Assembly: GCF_030315745.1 (NCBI RefSeq)
Contig: NZ_JASXSH010000012.1
Coordinates: 1 to 64,000, forward strand
Direction: 5' to 3'
Source: Gordonia heveisoli
GTDB lineage: Bacteria > Actinomycetota > Actinomycetes > Mycobacteriales > Mycobacteriaceae
Length of the DNA: 64,000 nt
How positions within the stretch are numbered: position 1 is the stretch's first letter; each line of letters begins with the position of its first letter. A program made the position numbers and the translations under genes. Of the stretch, positions 1 to 8,453 are shown piece after piece. The notes below the pieces were generated by a model, which saw nothing but the letters and a program-made list of their open reading frames with translations, was not told where the DNA came from and ran no database searches.

Positions 1-1227
1 CGCCGGATGATCGACGCTGACGAGACCGGCCAGCCCGTTGATGGTCTCGGTCAGGTCATCAGCCTTCACAAGGCGGCCGTTCTCGTCCTCATACTGCAGG
101 AATAGGCCCTCGCGGTTGGAGGTCGCGCCGGCGAGTTCAGCGGCCTGCTTGAGCAAGCCACGGTCGATGTCCGTATTCACTCGCAGCGCTGGATCACCTT
201 TGCCGAGCAGATCTTTCAGAGCGAGTAGATCGTGGTAGTTGTTCAGTTTCCAGAGGGGACCAACTTCTGCCATATATGACGTATCGAAGCTCACCGGGGT
301 GCGCTGAAGGGCTTCACGCACTTTTGACGGCAACGCGGCCATCCCGCCATGGTGACCGAATCCGTCGTTGACGAGCGGATTGCCCATCAGCTGAAGACCA
401 TTGGCCAGCGACGCCTGGACCGATCCCCCTGACCTGCCGCCGAGATAATCGGCCAGGTGATCGATCTCGGAAGGACTCATCTCGTCGAGCCCGACCATGA
501 GTTCACGTAGGTATGCGTACCGGTTCGGGGCGATACTCACCGGACGCCCCTCCCGAATCGCTTCGATCTGCTCGGGAGTCAGACCCGCCGCTTCCCGAAG
601 TTCCGTCAACTCCGTGGGCGAGAGTTGCCGGTGATGGCGCAGTTCATCGAGCAACCGGTCTGCTGCGCGAATACTGACGGCCGATCCGGCAGGCGATAGC
701 GTATTGAGCCCTTCGATCCCGGAGTGAGCATCGTGGGCAAGGCTGCGATCGGCGGCCGCGAACTCGCCCGCCTTACCTTTGAGTGCCGATGTGTAGTCGC
801 GGGCCGCTTGCTCCCGACGCTCCCGCACTTTGGCGTTCACCGAGTCGAGCACCGGATCTCCCCCGGGATAGACCATCGCATCATGCACCGTCCAGTCATC
901 ACCAATGACGTAGTTGTCCAGGAACAACTCGATGACGTCCAGGATGAGTACGGCTTGCAGGCCCTGCAGCGACGTGACGTGCGCGCCGATCGATGAGGCC
1001 GCCTCGCGGGCCACATTCGCGATGCGCCCGAACGCCGTCTTTTCCTCGTTCGCACGGCCCACCGCCGCCTCTCGCGTGTGGCCATCCCACGCCACACCCG
1101 TCACCGCCGAAACCATGCCTCGCGCATGCGCGTCGACGCTGGTGGCAAGTCCCGTCAGCCCATCGCGCAACGTCAAATAGTTAGCAGGTTGCGCAACGAG
1201 CACATCCGACAATGTGGGATACGGCAT
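1..1227 (-). CDS. T7SS-associated 'TPR repeat region'-like protein, 3' end cut by window
   Basis: The reading frame stays open from an ATG at 1227 to the left edge (409 codons, no stop), so the C-terminus is outside the window. The N-terminus begins MPYPTLSDVLVAQPANYLTLRDGL and continues as an alpha-helical, WXG-like first ~100 residues (a WDG at about residue 40), followed by a long helical region with LSPTELTELREAAGLTPEQIEAI and HHGGMAALPSKVREAL. This style recalls the large mycobacterial/nocardial proteins labelled 'TPR repeat region-containing', which usually follow an EspC/WXG-type gene. Here such a gene ends at 1239, 11 bp upstream, so the two are probably co-transcribed. No enzyme motif is visible in this part. 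I infer a secreted or surface-associated type VII substrate; the family call is from memory of similar proteins, not a search. Confidence 0.6.
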   Translation of the reverse strand, partial: MPYPTLSDVLVAQPANYLTLRDGLTGLATSVDAHARGMVSAVTGVAWDGHTREAAVGRANEEKTAFGRIANVAREAASSIGAHVTSLQGLQAVLILDVIELFLDNYVIGDDWTVHDAMVYPGGDPVLDSVNAKVRERREQAARDYTSALKGKAGEFAAADRSLAHDAHSGIEGLNTLSPAGSAVSIRAADRLLDELRHHRQLSPTELTELREAAGLTPEQIEAIREGRPVSIAPNRYAYLRELMVGLDEMSPSEIDHLADYLGGRSGGSVQASLANGLQLMGNPLVNDGFGHHGGMAALPSKVREALQRTPVSFDTSYMAEVGPLWKLNNYHDLLALKDLLGKGDPALRVNTDIDRGLLKQAAELAGATSNREGLFLQYEDENGRLVKADDLTETINGLAGLVSVDHPA

Positions 1228-1238
1228 TGCGGCCGGAG

Positions 1239-1574
1239 TCAGCGCCGCAACGGCTGGTTGAAGTCGCCGAGAGCGGCCAGGCGACGGGCGCTTTGTTCCT
1301 CGGTGGCAGCAAAAGCCGAATTGGCGGTAGCGATCGCCTCCGAAATCACCTGCATACGACCCGCCACGACATGCTTCGAGTTGTTGACAGCCTCCACCAG
1401 ATGCGGAATCTCGGCTTCGGTCAACGAATGCGGCATCGCCGGGACTGCACACGCCGCATCGGGAGCCGCGTTCACACCCGATCCCTCACGCTCGACGGAC
1501 TGCGCTACAGCCACCAGTTCCCCGAATGACACTGCGAGTCGCCCACCACCGGGCGTCCTCGGTTCCGGCGCCAT
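1239..1574 (-). CDS. EspC-like type VII secretion-associated protein (111 aa)
   Basis: A small protein starting MAPEPRTPGGGRLAVSFGEL. The frame extends upstream to 1637, but the ATG at 1574 has a good ribosome site (GGGGGAGA, 6-7 nt upstream), so I chose it. About 100 residues with two predicted helices joined by a short turn, no cysteine cluster and no signal peptide, which fits the EspC/DUF2580 group of ESX-secreted helical-hairpin proteins rather than an enzyme. No clear WXG motif is present. It ends 11 bp before the larger T7SS-like gene and is likely translated with it. The pair resembles antitoxin/partner plus large effector or surface-protein arrangements in Mycobacteriales. The family is an inference from size, helical pattern and neighbour. 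Confidence 0.55.
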   Translation of the reverse strand: MAPEPRTPGGGRLAVSFGELVAVAQSVEREGSGVNAAPDAACAVPAMPHSLTEAEIPHLVEAVNNSKHVVAGRMQVISEAIATANSAFAATEEQSARRLAALGDFNQPLRR

Positions 1575-1700
1575 TGCTATTCTCCCCCGATAGTCCAGAA
1601 TGTCCGATTGGCCCGAATTATGTTGCGGCCGAACCATTCTTGGACGAGAACATAACAGTCGGCGGATGGCGGCGCAATGAGCTCACCCGCCCACCAACGA

Positions 1701-1744
1701 CTTCGGGGGCAGCCCGACCCGTACAGGTCGTGCTGCCCCCGAAG
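1701..1744 (-). terminator. Hairpin terminator below the beta-propeller gene
   Basis: Two perfect 13-bp arms, CTTCGGGGGCAGC at 1701-1713 and GCTGCCCCCGAAG at 1732-1744, enclose a second 5-bp stem (CGACC/GGTCG). It lies 17 bp past the stop of the gene at 1762-2883 and before the next minus-strand gene. There is no long T-run, so termination may not be purely intrinsic. Confidence 0.7.
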
Positions 1745-1761
1745 AGGAGTGGTGTCCGGCC

Positions 1762-2883
1762 TCAGCTGACCTTGACGATGGTCAGCGTGCCGCTCTGATG
1801 CTGGGTGCCGTAGAGGGTGCCGGTCTTCTGGTCGACGACGATGCTGTGGATCGGGCCGTTGACCGGGAGGGTCTTGATGACCCGCTCGGTGGTCAGATCG
1901 ATGATGGTCAACGATCGCTTCTGCAGATTCGACAAGTACAGCAGCCGACGCTCGGCGTCGATGGCCAGCTTGTTCGGCGAGCCCTTGGTCTCGATGGTCT
2001 TGACGACGGTCAGCGTCTGCGGATCGATGACCGACACCTTGCCGGTGTCGAAGCTGGCCGCGTACACGCGTCCGGTCACCGGGTCGACCTCCGGACGCGA
2101 GTTGGCCGGGGTCGAGATGCGCTTGATGATCTTGTTGGTGCGGGTGTCGAGGACCGCCACGTAGTTGGTCTTCTTCGCGTTGTCCGCGTTGCCGATGTAG
2201 AGCCGGTGACGCTTGACATCCAGGTCGATGATCGACGGTGCGAAGGTCGGGATCCGCCCGACCTCGCGGCGTGCGTTGGTGTCGATCAGAGCGAGCTGAT
2301 TGATGTAATTCAGCGCCACATAGGCCAGGCCGTTGCCCGGGTTGACGGTGATACCCATCGGATGGGATCCGGGCACCGAGATCAGGTTGCGCGCGGTGGC
2401 GGCGCGCTCGTTCATCCCGACGATGGTGATGCCGTTGGCATGCGAGTTAGTCGTCAGGACCCGGCCACGCTTGGTGTCGAGAGCGATGCCGTCGGGCACC
2501 TGGGCAATCGGGATCAGCGGCACCGGTCCGACGACCATGACCCCGAGCGGCTGGGCGGCGTACTTGATCGACCGGACCGGCCGGCGGGTGACGGTGTCGA
2601 AGACACTCACCTTCGGGTCGATCGGGTCGGTCTTGATCTGGAAGTCCGTCCCGCCCTTGGTCGCCAGATAGGAGTTGTTGTCGGTGATGAACAGCTCGTT
2701 GCGGCCACTGTCGAGCGCCAGCTCGCTACCGCTGTCCACGCCGCCCTGCGCCGAGGACACGGTGAAGGTGTACCCGGTCGGTGCCGCGTCGGCGACCGGC
2801 GCCACGACAAACGCCGCTGCCGCGGTCGCGGTCGCCACGGCGGTGCCGACGACCTTCAAAGTTCGGTCCATACGGATTTTCAT
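1762..2883 (-). CDS. Secreted YncE/YVTN-type beta-propeller protein, probably iron-regulated
   Basis: 373 aa. The first ~34 residues form a Sec signal peptide: basic MKIRMDRTLK, a hydrophobic Ala/Val-rich core, and a probable cleavage after VADA-A. The remainder is a series of ~40-residue beta-propeller repeats containing phrases such as VFDTVTRRPVRSI, VSVIDPQTLTVVKTIETKG and LTIIDLTTERVIKTLPV, typical of seven-bladed YVTN/YncE folds. No catalytic motif is seen; binding or scaffold roles are usual for the family. It sits just downstream of the siderophore operon, in the same direction but with its own promoter region. An IdeR-type iron box at 2906-2924 lies 23 bp upstream of the ATG. I infer induction under iron limitation and an extracytoplasmic role in siderophore or haem handling. 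The exact ligand is unknown. Confidence 0.8.
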   Translation of the reverse strand: MKIRMDRTLKVVGTAVATATAAAAFVVAPVADAAPTGYTFTVSSAQGGVDSGSELALDSGRNELFITDNNSYLATKGGTDFQIKTDPIDPKVSVFDTVTRRPVRSIKYAAQPLGVMVVGPVPLIPIAQVPDGIALDTKRGRVLTTNSHANGITIVGMNERAATARNLISVPGSHPMGITVNPGNGLAYVALNYINQLALIDTNARREVGRIPTFAPSIIDLDVKRHRLYIGNADNAKKTNYVAVLDTRTNKIIKRISTPANSRPEVDPVTGRVYAASFDTGKVSVIDPQTLTVVKTIETKGSPNKLAIDAERRLLYLSNLQKRSLTIIDLTTERVIKTLPVNGPIHSIVVDQKTGTLYGTQHQSGTLTIVKVS

Positions 2884-2905
2884 GTTTCGTATGCTAGCAG
2901 CCTTC

Positions 2906-2924
2906 TTAGTATTGCCTAAGCAAT
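2906..2924 (-). promoter_or_regulatory. Putative IdeR/DtxR iron box upstream of the beta-propeller gene
   Basis: TTAGTATTGCCTAAGCAAT matches the mycobacterial IdeR consensus (TTAGGTTAGSCTAACCTAA) at 13 of 19 positions by eye, including the conserved TTAG and SCTAA blocks. On the minus strand it overlaps a possible -10 (TACTAA) with a GTGACA -35 16 bp upstream. Repression by iron-loaded IdeR is inferred. Confidence 0.55.
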
Positions 2925-2929
2925 CTTTG

Positions 2930-5900
2930 TCACAGTTCCCGGACCGCGGCGAAGACCCGCTGATCCAACAAGGCCAACGGATGTTCCTCGCCCGGAAGTA
3001 CGACCGCCGGGGTCAGACCCGCGCCGCGCAGTTCGTGGACCCACTCCTCCTCGGTGAGGAAGATGCGTTCACCTGCGCGGACGTCGTTCGCGCCGGCGTG
3101 TGGCGCACCGACTGCCGGCGACATCAGGAACTGCACGGAGGTGAGCAGCTGTGCGTAGGCGTGGGTCGACTCGATGATCACCACGGCTCCGCCGGGGTTC
3201 AGCAGATCGTGCAGTTGCTTGAGCGTCTGGCCGATGTGATGCGCGTTGTGCAGCACATTCGACGCGATGACGATGTCGTAGCGATCGGTGGTGTGCCCGA
3301 ATCCCTCATTCATGTCCAGGATCCCGAAGCGCATCCACGGGTACAGCGCGAAATGCTCGCGCGCGGCGGAGAGGAAGAAGTCCGACACATCGGTGAAGTG
3401 GTAGTCCAGCGGCACCGACAGCTCGGACAGTCCCGCGACGACGTCATTCGTCGTGCCACCGACACCCGCACCGAGTTCCAGGATTCGCACCGGAGTCCGC
3501 CGCGCTCCCAGGGTTTGCGCCAGATCGGTGACGGTAGCCCGGGCCGCCCGGTTCAGATAGGTCGCAACCAGATTCTCGCGGTACGCGGCATCTGCGGTAT
3601 CGGTACCGCCTCCAACGAACAGCAGCTCCTGCACTCGCATGGTGTCCCGCCCGAGCGGGATCAGATTGTCGTTGCACGCGCGCAGGAAGTCCGCCAGCAC
3701 CGGGCGGAATCCGATTTCGGCACATACCTTTTCCAGGTCGCCCTGCACGGGTGCGGGTACCGACCGCACATGGCGGTAGGCGCCGTCGGCGTCGATGTCG
3801 AGGATCCCGGCACCGGCCAGCGCGTCCAGCCATTGCCGCAGCAGCCACCAGTGGCGTGACGCGAAACCGAGCGTCGTCGCGATCTCGTCGGCCTGGTGTG
3901 GCCGCCCGTCGATGAGGGCGGGTGTCAGCGCGGTCATCATCGCGGCGAGGCCGATCCGATCGATGTCGACGCGCGCGGTCTGCACTCGCCGGTAGTCCAG
4001 TTGCGGGACAGCCTGTTCGGCGACCACCCGCACACGTTCGACCAAGGTCGCCCCCGACGGTGCGCCCGTCGGCACCGCCAGTGCATCGGACACCCCACCG
4101 GCAGCTACCGGCACGGCACCAGGCGAGGAGACGGGAGCTGCCGGCGGCACGATCCCACCAGACCGATCGCCGAGCATGGTGATGACGTCATCGAGACTCG
4201 CGCCGCCGACGAGTTCGGTCACCGGCAGCTCATAGCCGAACTCCTCGGTCACCTTGCGCCGCAATTCCAACGCCTGCAACGAATCCATCCCCAACGCCAC
4301 CAACGGTCGTGCGGTATCGATGGCGTCGACATCGGACACCCCGATCACGCCGGCCACCATCTCCGGAATGCGCTGTGCCGCCGACACTCCCGCCACGATC
4401 GGGGTCGTCTCAGGAGTATGCACGGGAGGAGCCGCCACCACCGGCGCAGGCGGCGCAGGCGGCGGTGTCGGGACAGTGGAGACCGGGGCATGTTCCTCGA
4501 GCATCGCGATCACGTCGTCGAGACTCGCACCGCCGACCAACTCGGTCACCGGCAGCTCATAGCCGAACTCCTCGGTCACCTTGCGCCGCAATTCCAACGC
4601 CTGCAACGAATCCATCCCCAACGCCACCAACGGCCGCTCGGTATCGATGGCGTCGACATCCGACACCCCGATCACGCCGGCCACCAAACCCAGTGCCCGG
4701 GTTCGACGGTCCACGTCGCTCAGGACCGGTGTGGGCGTCGGTATCGGTGCTACCGGCGTCGGCACCGGCGGCGCGGCCGCGGCAACCGCCGCGGGCAACG
4801 GTTTCGGTTGTGGTTCGGTGTCGGCGCCGATCAGGCCGGACAGCAGCGGGCGGTATCCGTATCCGCCGAGCACCTCGTCGCCGCGACGCCAGTCGAAGGC
4901 CGCGACGATCTCATTCTCGGACACCGCAAGTCCCGCTTCGATCGCCTCGATGGACGGCATCGGGGCATACCCGACCGCCGCCAGTGCGGAGGCTCCCGCC
5001 ACTCCGGTTCCGTCGTGCACCGCCCACTGCCCCCACTGGATCGACGTGCAGTCGACGCCGACTGCGCGCAGGCGGCCCGCGAGGGCGTCGAGCATGCGAT
5101 TGGCCGCCGAGTACACCGTGGTGGCGCGCCCACCCAGGGTCGCCGCCAGCGAGGAGCACAGCAGCACCCGGAAACCATCGCCCCGCTGGACCGCGGCCAG
5201 GATCCGCTCGACGCCGCGCACCTTGGCGTCGCAGAGCCGCGTCACGTGAGCCGCCTCGATGGCGTCGAGTTCGATACCGGCATGCTGGGGAAGGTCGGCC
5301 GCGGCGTGGATCACCAGGTCGACCGGTAGCGACCGCAGATCCTCGGCAAGCCCGGCGACCTGCCCGTCATCGGTCACATCGCAACGGGCGAACACGATCT
5401 CCGCGCCGGTCGCGCGGAGCCTCGTCAGTTCCTCGGCGACCGACGGTCCCGGGTCCCGTCGGCCGACCAGCGTGATGCGGCGCGTGCCGTGGCCGGCGAA
5501 GTACTCGGCGAAGGCCATACCCACATTGCCGGTGCCCCCGACGATCAGCGCATGGTGGGGCGCCACCGTGGGGCGCGGCACCGAATCGGCTGCGGTGAGC
5601 CGTTTGACGTAGAGGTCGCCCGCCCGCATCGCGAGGTCCGATTCCCGGTCGGTGTGCAGCGCCGCGACGATCTTGCGTGCGATCGCGGTATCCACACCGT
5701 CGTCCACCAGATCCGCACCGATATCGAGGTGCCGGAAGGCAGCGGTCGGGTATTCGACAGCAAGACAGCGGAATCCGGCGGCAATGCCGGCTCCGGCGAC
5801 GTCGGCGAGGTCGTCGGGCAGCACCTGTTCGCCGCCCACGGTGATCAGCCAGTGGTCCCTCGACTCGCCCTGTGCCCACCAGTCCCGGTCGCCGAAGAAG

Positions 5901-7639
5901 CCGGCGACCCGGTCGACGGCGGCACCGACGTCCGCGCGCTCGGCACCCGTATCGGGTGCCGCGACCACCACCACGGCGTCGAGGTCCGAGCGGTCGGCCG
6001 TCGACGCCAACAGCCGGGCCTGAGCTCCGAAGGCCTCGGCATGGTCGACGACCGCACCGGCCAGGACCTCGGCCCCGCTACCGATGGCAACGACGCCAAG
6101 CGTGCGCGGCGCCACCATCGACCGGCGCCCGGCCTTGACCCAGATCTCCCGCACCCGTTCGGTGCGGCATGCCGCGGTGGTAGCCGGTGCGGCCGGCTCG
6201 GCGATCGCGACGGTCGGTGCCGGCGCCGCAGCAGGCCGCGGTGCTTCGACGACACGTGTGTCGGCCATCCACAGATGGGTGTCGGCGGTGATCGTGTGCG
6301 GGAAGTCGGCCAGCGGCTTCGACCGCAACGCAGGCTCGTCGTCCTGCAGTGCCGCCCAGTCGAATCCGAGGTCCCCGGCCGCGACGGCGGCAAGGTTGCG
6401 GGTGACCACCGACATATCGGTGGCCGAGCGGTTGGAGGTACCGACCACGACGGTGGGTCGCGTGGCTACGACGTCGAGGGTCTCGCGCACCGGCAGTTGC
6501 AGGGTGGGATGCGCGGACAGTTCGATGAACGCGTCGGCGCCGAGTTCGACGGCCCGGGTGATGGCCCGGTCGAAACGCACGACATTCCGCAGATTCCAGA
6601 ACCAGTACTCGTCGGCGGGCAGGTCAGGGGTGATCTCGGCCCCCAGGGTGGCACCGATACAGGTGACTGCCGAATCCTGAAAACCAGCATGTGCCAGTGG
6701 CTCTTTCGCGTCGCCCGATGCCGCGAGCACCGCGTCGGACAGATCGCACATGAGGGCGGTGTGCGCGGGATAGCGCACCGCGATGACCCGACTGAACCGG
6801 CCGCGGTCGGAGAGTTCGCCGACGATCTCGTTCACCGGTGCCGCATACCCGGAGATCCCGGTCATCCCCGGCGAGTTGATCACCGATACCTCGGCCCAGC
6901 CTGCCACCTGGGTGAGCATCCGTTCACATTCACCACGATCGGCTTCGAGTACCGCCATGGCGTAGTCGTCCGGGGCGAAGGAATCGACGGCGCGGGCGCG
7001 GGCGCCGACGATACGCGCAGCATCCTCCAGGCCCATCACCCCGGCGACATAGCAAGCCGCGATCTCGCCTTGGGAATGACCGACGACCATATCGGGAACC
7101 ACCCCGAAGGAACGCCACATCGCCGCCAGCGCCGCCATCTGCATGAAGTTGGCCGGCTGGACGAGTGCCGCGACCTCGTCGACCTCGGGTGTGCTCCCGA
7201 GCAGGTAGTCGCGCGGGGACTCGCCGAAGAGCGTCAGGAACACCTCGTGGACGCGGTCCACCTCGGCGGCGAAGGCAACCGACGACTCGTAATACAGCGC
7301 ACCCATACCGGAACGATGGCCGCCCTGACCCGGAAAGACCATGGCGGTCTTCCGCTTCCGCGCCGCCCCGTCTCCTCGAATCACATTCGGGTGCGGACTG
7401 CCCGCGGCGACCGCACGCAATCCGGTCAGCAGCTCGGTGTGGTCGGCGGCCGATATGACCGCCCGGAACCGGCGAACGTCGCGGACCCGGAACAGCATGT
7501 CACTCAGCGCCGCAGGCGTGAGATCGGATCGCTGCGCGACGTAGTCGGCGAGCGAATTCCCCTCGGCGCGCAGCAGATCCGCGGTATCGGCCGAGAGCAC
7601 CACCGGCGTCGTCCCGTCCGGGAACCGATGTGTACGCAT
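2930..7639 (-). CDS. Type I PKS of the siderophore pathway: AT-KR-ACP-ACP-methyltransferase
   Basis: 1569 aa. The frame is open to 7780, but that would run into the preceding gene; ATG at 7639 has GTGAGGA upstream and its N-terminus aligns with the stand-alone AT of this operon. Order: acyltransferase, residues ~98-400 (FPGQGG; GHSQGE with Ser189; YPAH at 290-293 where malonyl/methylmalonyl signatures lie); ketoreductase from ~690 (GGTGNVG, then Ser, Tyr and Asn of the active site in VYSAANR); two acyl carriers at ~980-1044 and ~1091-1153, each with GMDSL; and a SAM methyltransferase from ~1380 (LELGAGVGG). There is no KS; that activity would come from the gene at 21176-22522, as MbtC serves MbtD in mycobactin. 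It should build the beta-hydroxyacyl unit, and the extra methyltransferase predicts alpha-methylation. It is the last gene of the operon. Confidence 0.88.
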   Translation of the reverse strand: MRTHRFPDGTTPVVLSADTADLLRAEGNSLADYVAQRSDLTPAALSDMLFRVRDVRRFRAVISAADHTELLTGLRAVAAGSPHPNVIRGDGAARKRKTAMVFPGQGGHRSGMGALYYESSVAFAAEVDRVHEVFLTLFGESPRDYLLGSTPEVDEVAALVQPANFMQMAALAAMWRSFGVVPDMVVGHSQGEIAACYVAGVMGLEDAARIVGARARAVDSFAPDDYAMAVLEADRGECERMLTQVAGWAEVSVINSPGMTGISGYAAPVNEIVGELSDRGRFSRVIAVRYPAHTALMCDLSDAVLAASGDAKEPLAHAGFQDSAVTCIGATLGAEITPDLPADEYWFWNLRNVVRFDRAITRAVELGADAFIELSAHPTLQLPVRETLDVVATRPTVVVGTSNRSATDMSVVTRNLAAVAAGDLGFDWAALQDDEPALRSKPLADFPHTITADTHLWMADTRVVEAPRPAAAPAPTVAIAEPAAPATTAACRTERVREIWVKAGRRSMVAPRTLGVVAIGSGAEVLAGAVVDHAEAFGAQARLLASTADRSDLDAVVVVAAPDTGAERADVGAAVDRVAGFFGDRDWWAQGESRDHWLITVGGEQVLPDDLADVAGAGIAAGFRCLAVEYPTAAFRHLDIGADLVDDGVDTAIARKIVAALHTDRESDLAMRAGDLYVKRLTAADSVPRPTVAPHHALIVGGTGNVGMAFAEYFAGHGTRRITLVGRRDPGPSVAEELTRLRATGAEIVFARCDVTDDGQVAGLAEDLRSLPVDLVIHAAADLPQHAGIELDAIEAAHVTRLCDAKVRGVERILAAVQRGDGFRVLLCSSLAATLGGRATTVYSAANRMLDALAGRLRAVGVDCTSIQWGQWAVHDGTGVAGASALAAVGYAPMPSIEAIEAGLAVSENEIVAAFDWRRGDEVLGGYGYRPLLSGLIGADTEPQPKPLPAAVAAAAPPVPTPVAPIPTPTPVLSDVDRRTRALGLVAGVIGVSDVDAIDTERPLVALGMDSLQALELRRKVTEEFGYELPVTELVGGASLDDVIAMLEEHAPVSTVPTPPPAPPAPVVAAPPVHTPETTPIVAGVSAAQRIPEMVAGVIGVSDVDAIDTARPLVALGMDSLQALELRRKVTEEFGYELPVTELVGGASLDDVITMLGDRSGGIVPPAAPVSSPGAVPVAAGGVSDALAVPTGAPSGATLVERVRVVAEQAVPQLDYRRVQTARVDIDRIGLAAMMTALTPALIDGRPHQADEIATTLGFASRHWWLLRQWLDALAGAGILDIDADGAYRHVRSVPAPVQGDLEKVCAEIGFRPVLADFLRACNDNLIPLGRDTMRVQELLFVGGGTDTADAAYRENLVATYLNRAARATVTDLAQTLGARRTPVRILELGAGVGGTTNDVVAGLSELSVPLDYHFTDVSDFFLSAAREHFALYPWMRFGILDMNEGFGHTTDRYDIVIASNVLHNAHHIGQTLKQLHDLLNPGGAVVIIESTHAYAQLLTSVQFLMSPAVGAPHAGANDVRAGERIFLTEEEWVHELRGAGLTPAVVLPGEEHPLALLDQRVFAAVREL
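4180..4686 (-). repeat. Duplicated ACP-coding segment inside the PKS gene
   Basis: Segments 4180-4362 and 4507-4686 are near-identical direct repeats of ~180 bp, ~327 bp apart, including a core of about 90 bp (from TCGGTCACCGGCAGCTCATA onward) with no difference by eye. They encode the two tandem acyl carrier domains; the linker between them is dissimilar Pro/Ala-rich sequence. This indicates recent duplication or ongoing gene conversion. Confidence 0.9.
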
Positions 7640-7694
7640 GTTTGTCCTCACAGAAGTAGGTGATCGTTCGGGGGACGAGAAGGTGTAGTAGTGC

Positions 7695-8453
7695 TCAGAC
7701 GCGCTGGGCGGGCAACGCCGCATCCTGTACGAGGAGTTCGGTGATCTCCTCGAGATGGTCGTTGAGGTAGAAGTGCCCACCGTCGAAGATCGTCACCTCG
7801 ACATCGGAAGCGTGTGTGCGCCAGCCGTTGAGGTCGGCGAGCGTGACCAGCGGATCGGCGTCACCGCCGATGGCATGGATGCGGGTCGCGATGGTGATGT
7901 CCTGCGGGCAGCGGAAGGCGTCGGCTGCGGCGTGATCGGCCTTGAGCACCGGCAGGGTCATCCGCATCAACTCACGGCTCGCGAGAACGTCGGCGCCCGT
8001 GCCCTCCAGACTGGCGAGATGGTCGAGCAGTTCTTCGTCGCCGGTCGGTGCCGGCGGGCGGAAGGCTCCTCGGCACGGCGCGACGGCCGCCGAGAGGGTG
8101 GCCTGACGCTGCGCGACACCCGCAGCCTCGGCGAGCCGGGCGAACTGGAAGGAGACGACCGCACCCATCGAATGCCCGAAGGTCATGAAGGGGACACCGT
8201 TGTTGTACTCCGACGTCTGGAATTCGGCGAAGGCCCCCGCCGCGATGTCGGCCAGGTCGGTGCACGGGGGCTCGGCGACCCGGTCCTGACGTCCAGGGTA
8301 CTGGAAGATGATGACGTCGAAATGTGCCGAGAGCAGTTTGGAGAGAGCACGATACGATGACGCCCCCGCACCGGCGTGCGGGAAGATCAACAGCGGGATG
8401 GTTGCGTCGGGTGTCGTCTTGTGGAACTTGCGGATCCAGCCGGTCGGCGCCAT
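7695..8453 (-). CDS. Type II thioesterase of the siderophore cluster
   Basis: 252 aa alpha/beta hydrolase of the GrsT/external thioesterase family, which clears mis-primed or stalled acyl groups from carrier domains. The characteristic FPHAGAGASSY occurs near the N-terminus, the nucleophile elbow is GHSMGA, an acidic residue lies in GGDADPLV, and the catalytic histidine is in FDGGHFYLNDH. The start codon overlaps the stop of the NRPS at 8453-13132 (TGATG), with GAGGAG upstream, so translation is probably coupled. It is a free-standing protein rather than a terminal TE domain; none of the synthases here ends in a TE. It could therefore be editing only, or could take part in release. Confidence 0.88.
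   Translation of the reverse strand: MAPTGWIRKFHKTTPDATIPLLIFPHAGAGASSYRALSKLLSAHFDVIIFQYPGRQDRVAEPPCTDLADIAAGAFAEFQTSEYNNGVPFMTFGHSMGAVVSFQFARLAEAAGVAQRQATLSAAVAPCRGAFRPPAPTGDEELLDHLASLEGTGADVLASRELMRMTLPVLKADHAAADAFRCPQDITIATRIHAIGGDADPLVTLADLNGWRTHASDVEVTIFDGGHFYLNDHLEEITELLVQDAALPAQRV

Noticed and set aside
1798..2919. 373-aa plus-strand frame opposite the beta-propeller gene
   Set aside because: Exact antisense of a gene with signal peptide and repeats; composition rich in Arg/Gly/Asp, no domain; third-frame GC artefact.
3896..7663. Plus-strand frames of 477 and 724 aa opposite the PKS
   Set aside because: Antisense shadows of AT/KR/ACP coding; His/Arg/Gly-rich, no motif, no ribosome site.
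7640..7780. Longer N-terminus of the PKS (start 7780)
   Set aside because: Would overlap the thioesterase gene; ATG 7639 has a ribosome site and aligns with the free AT.
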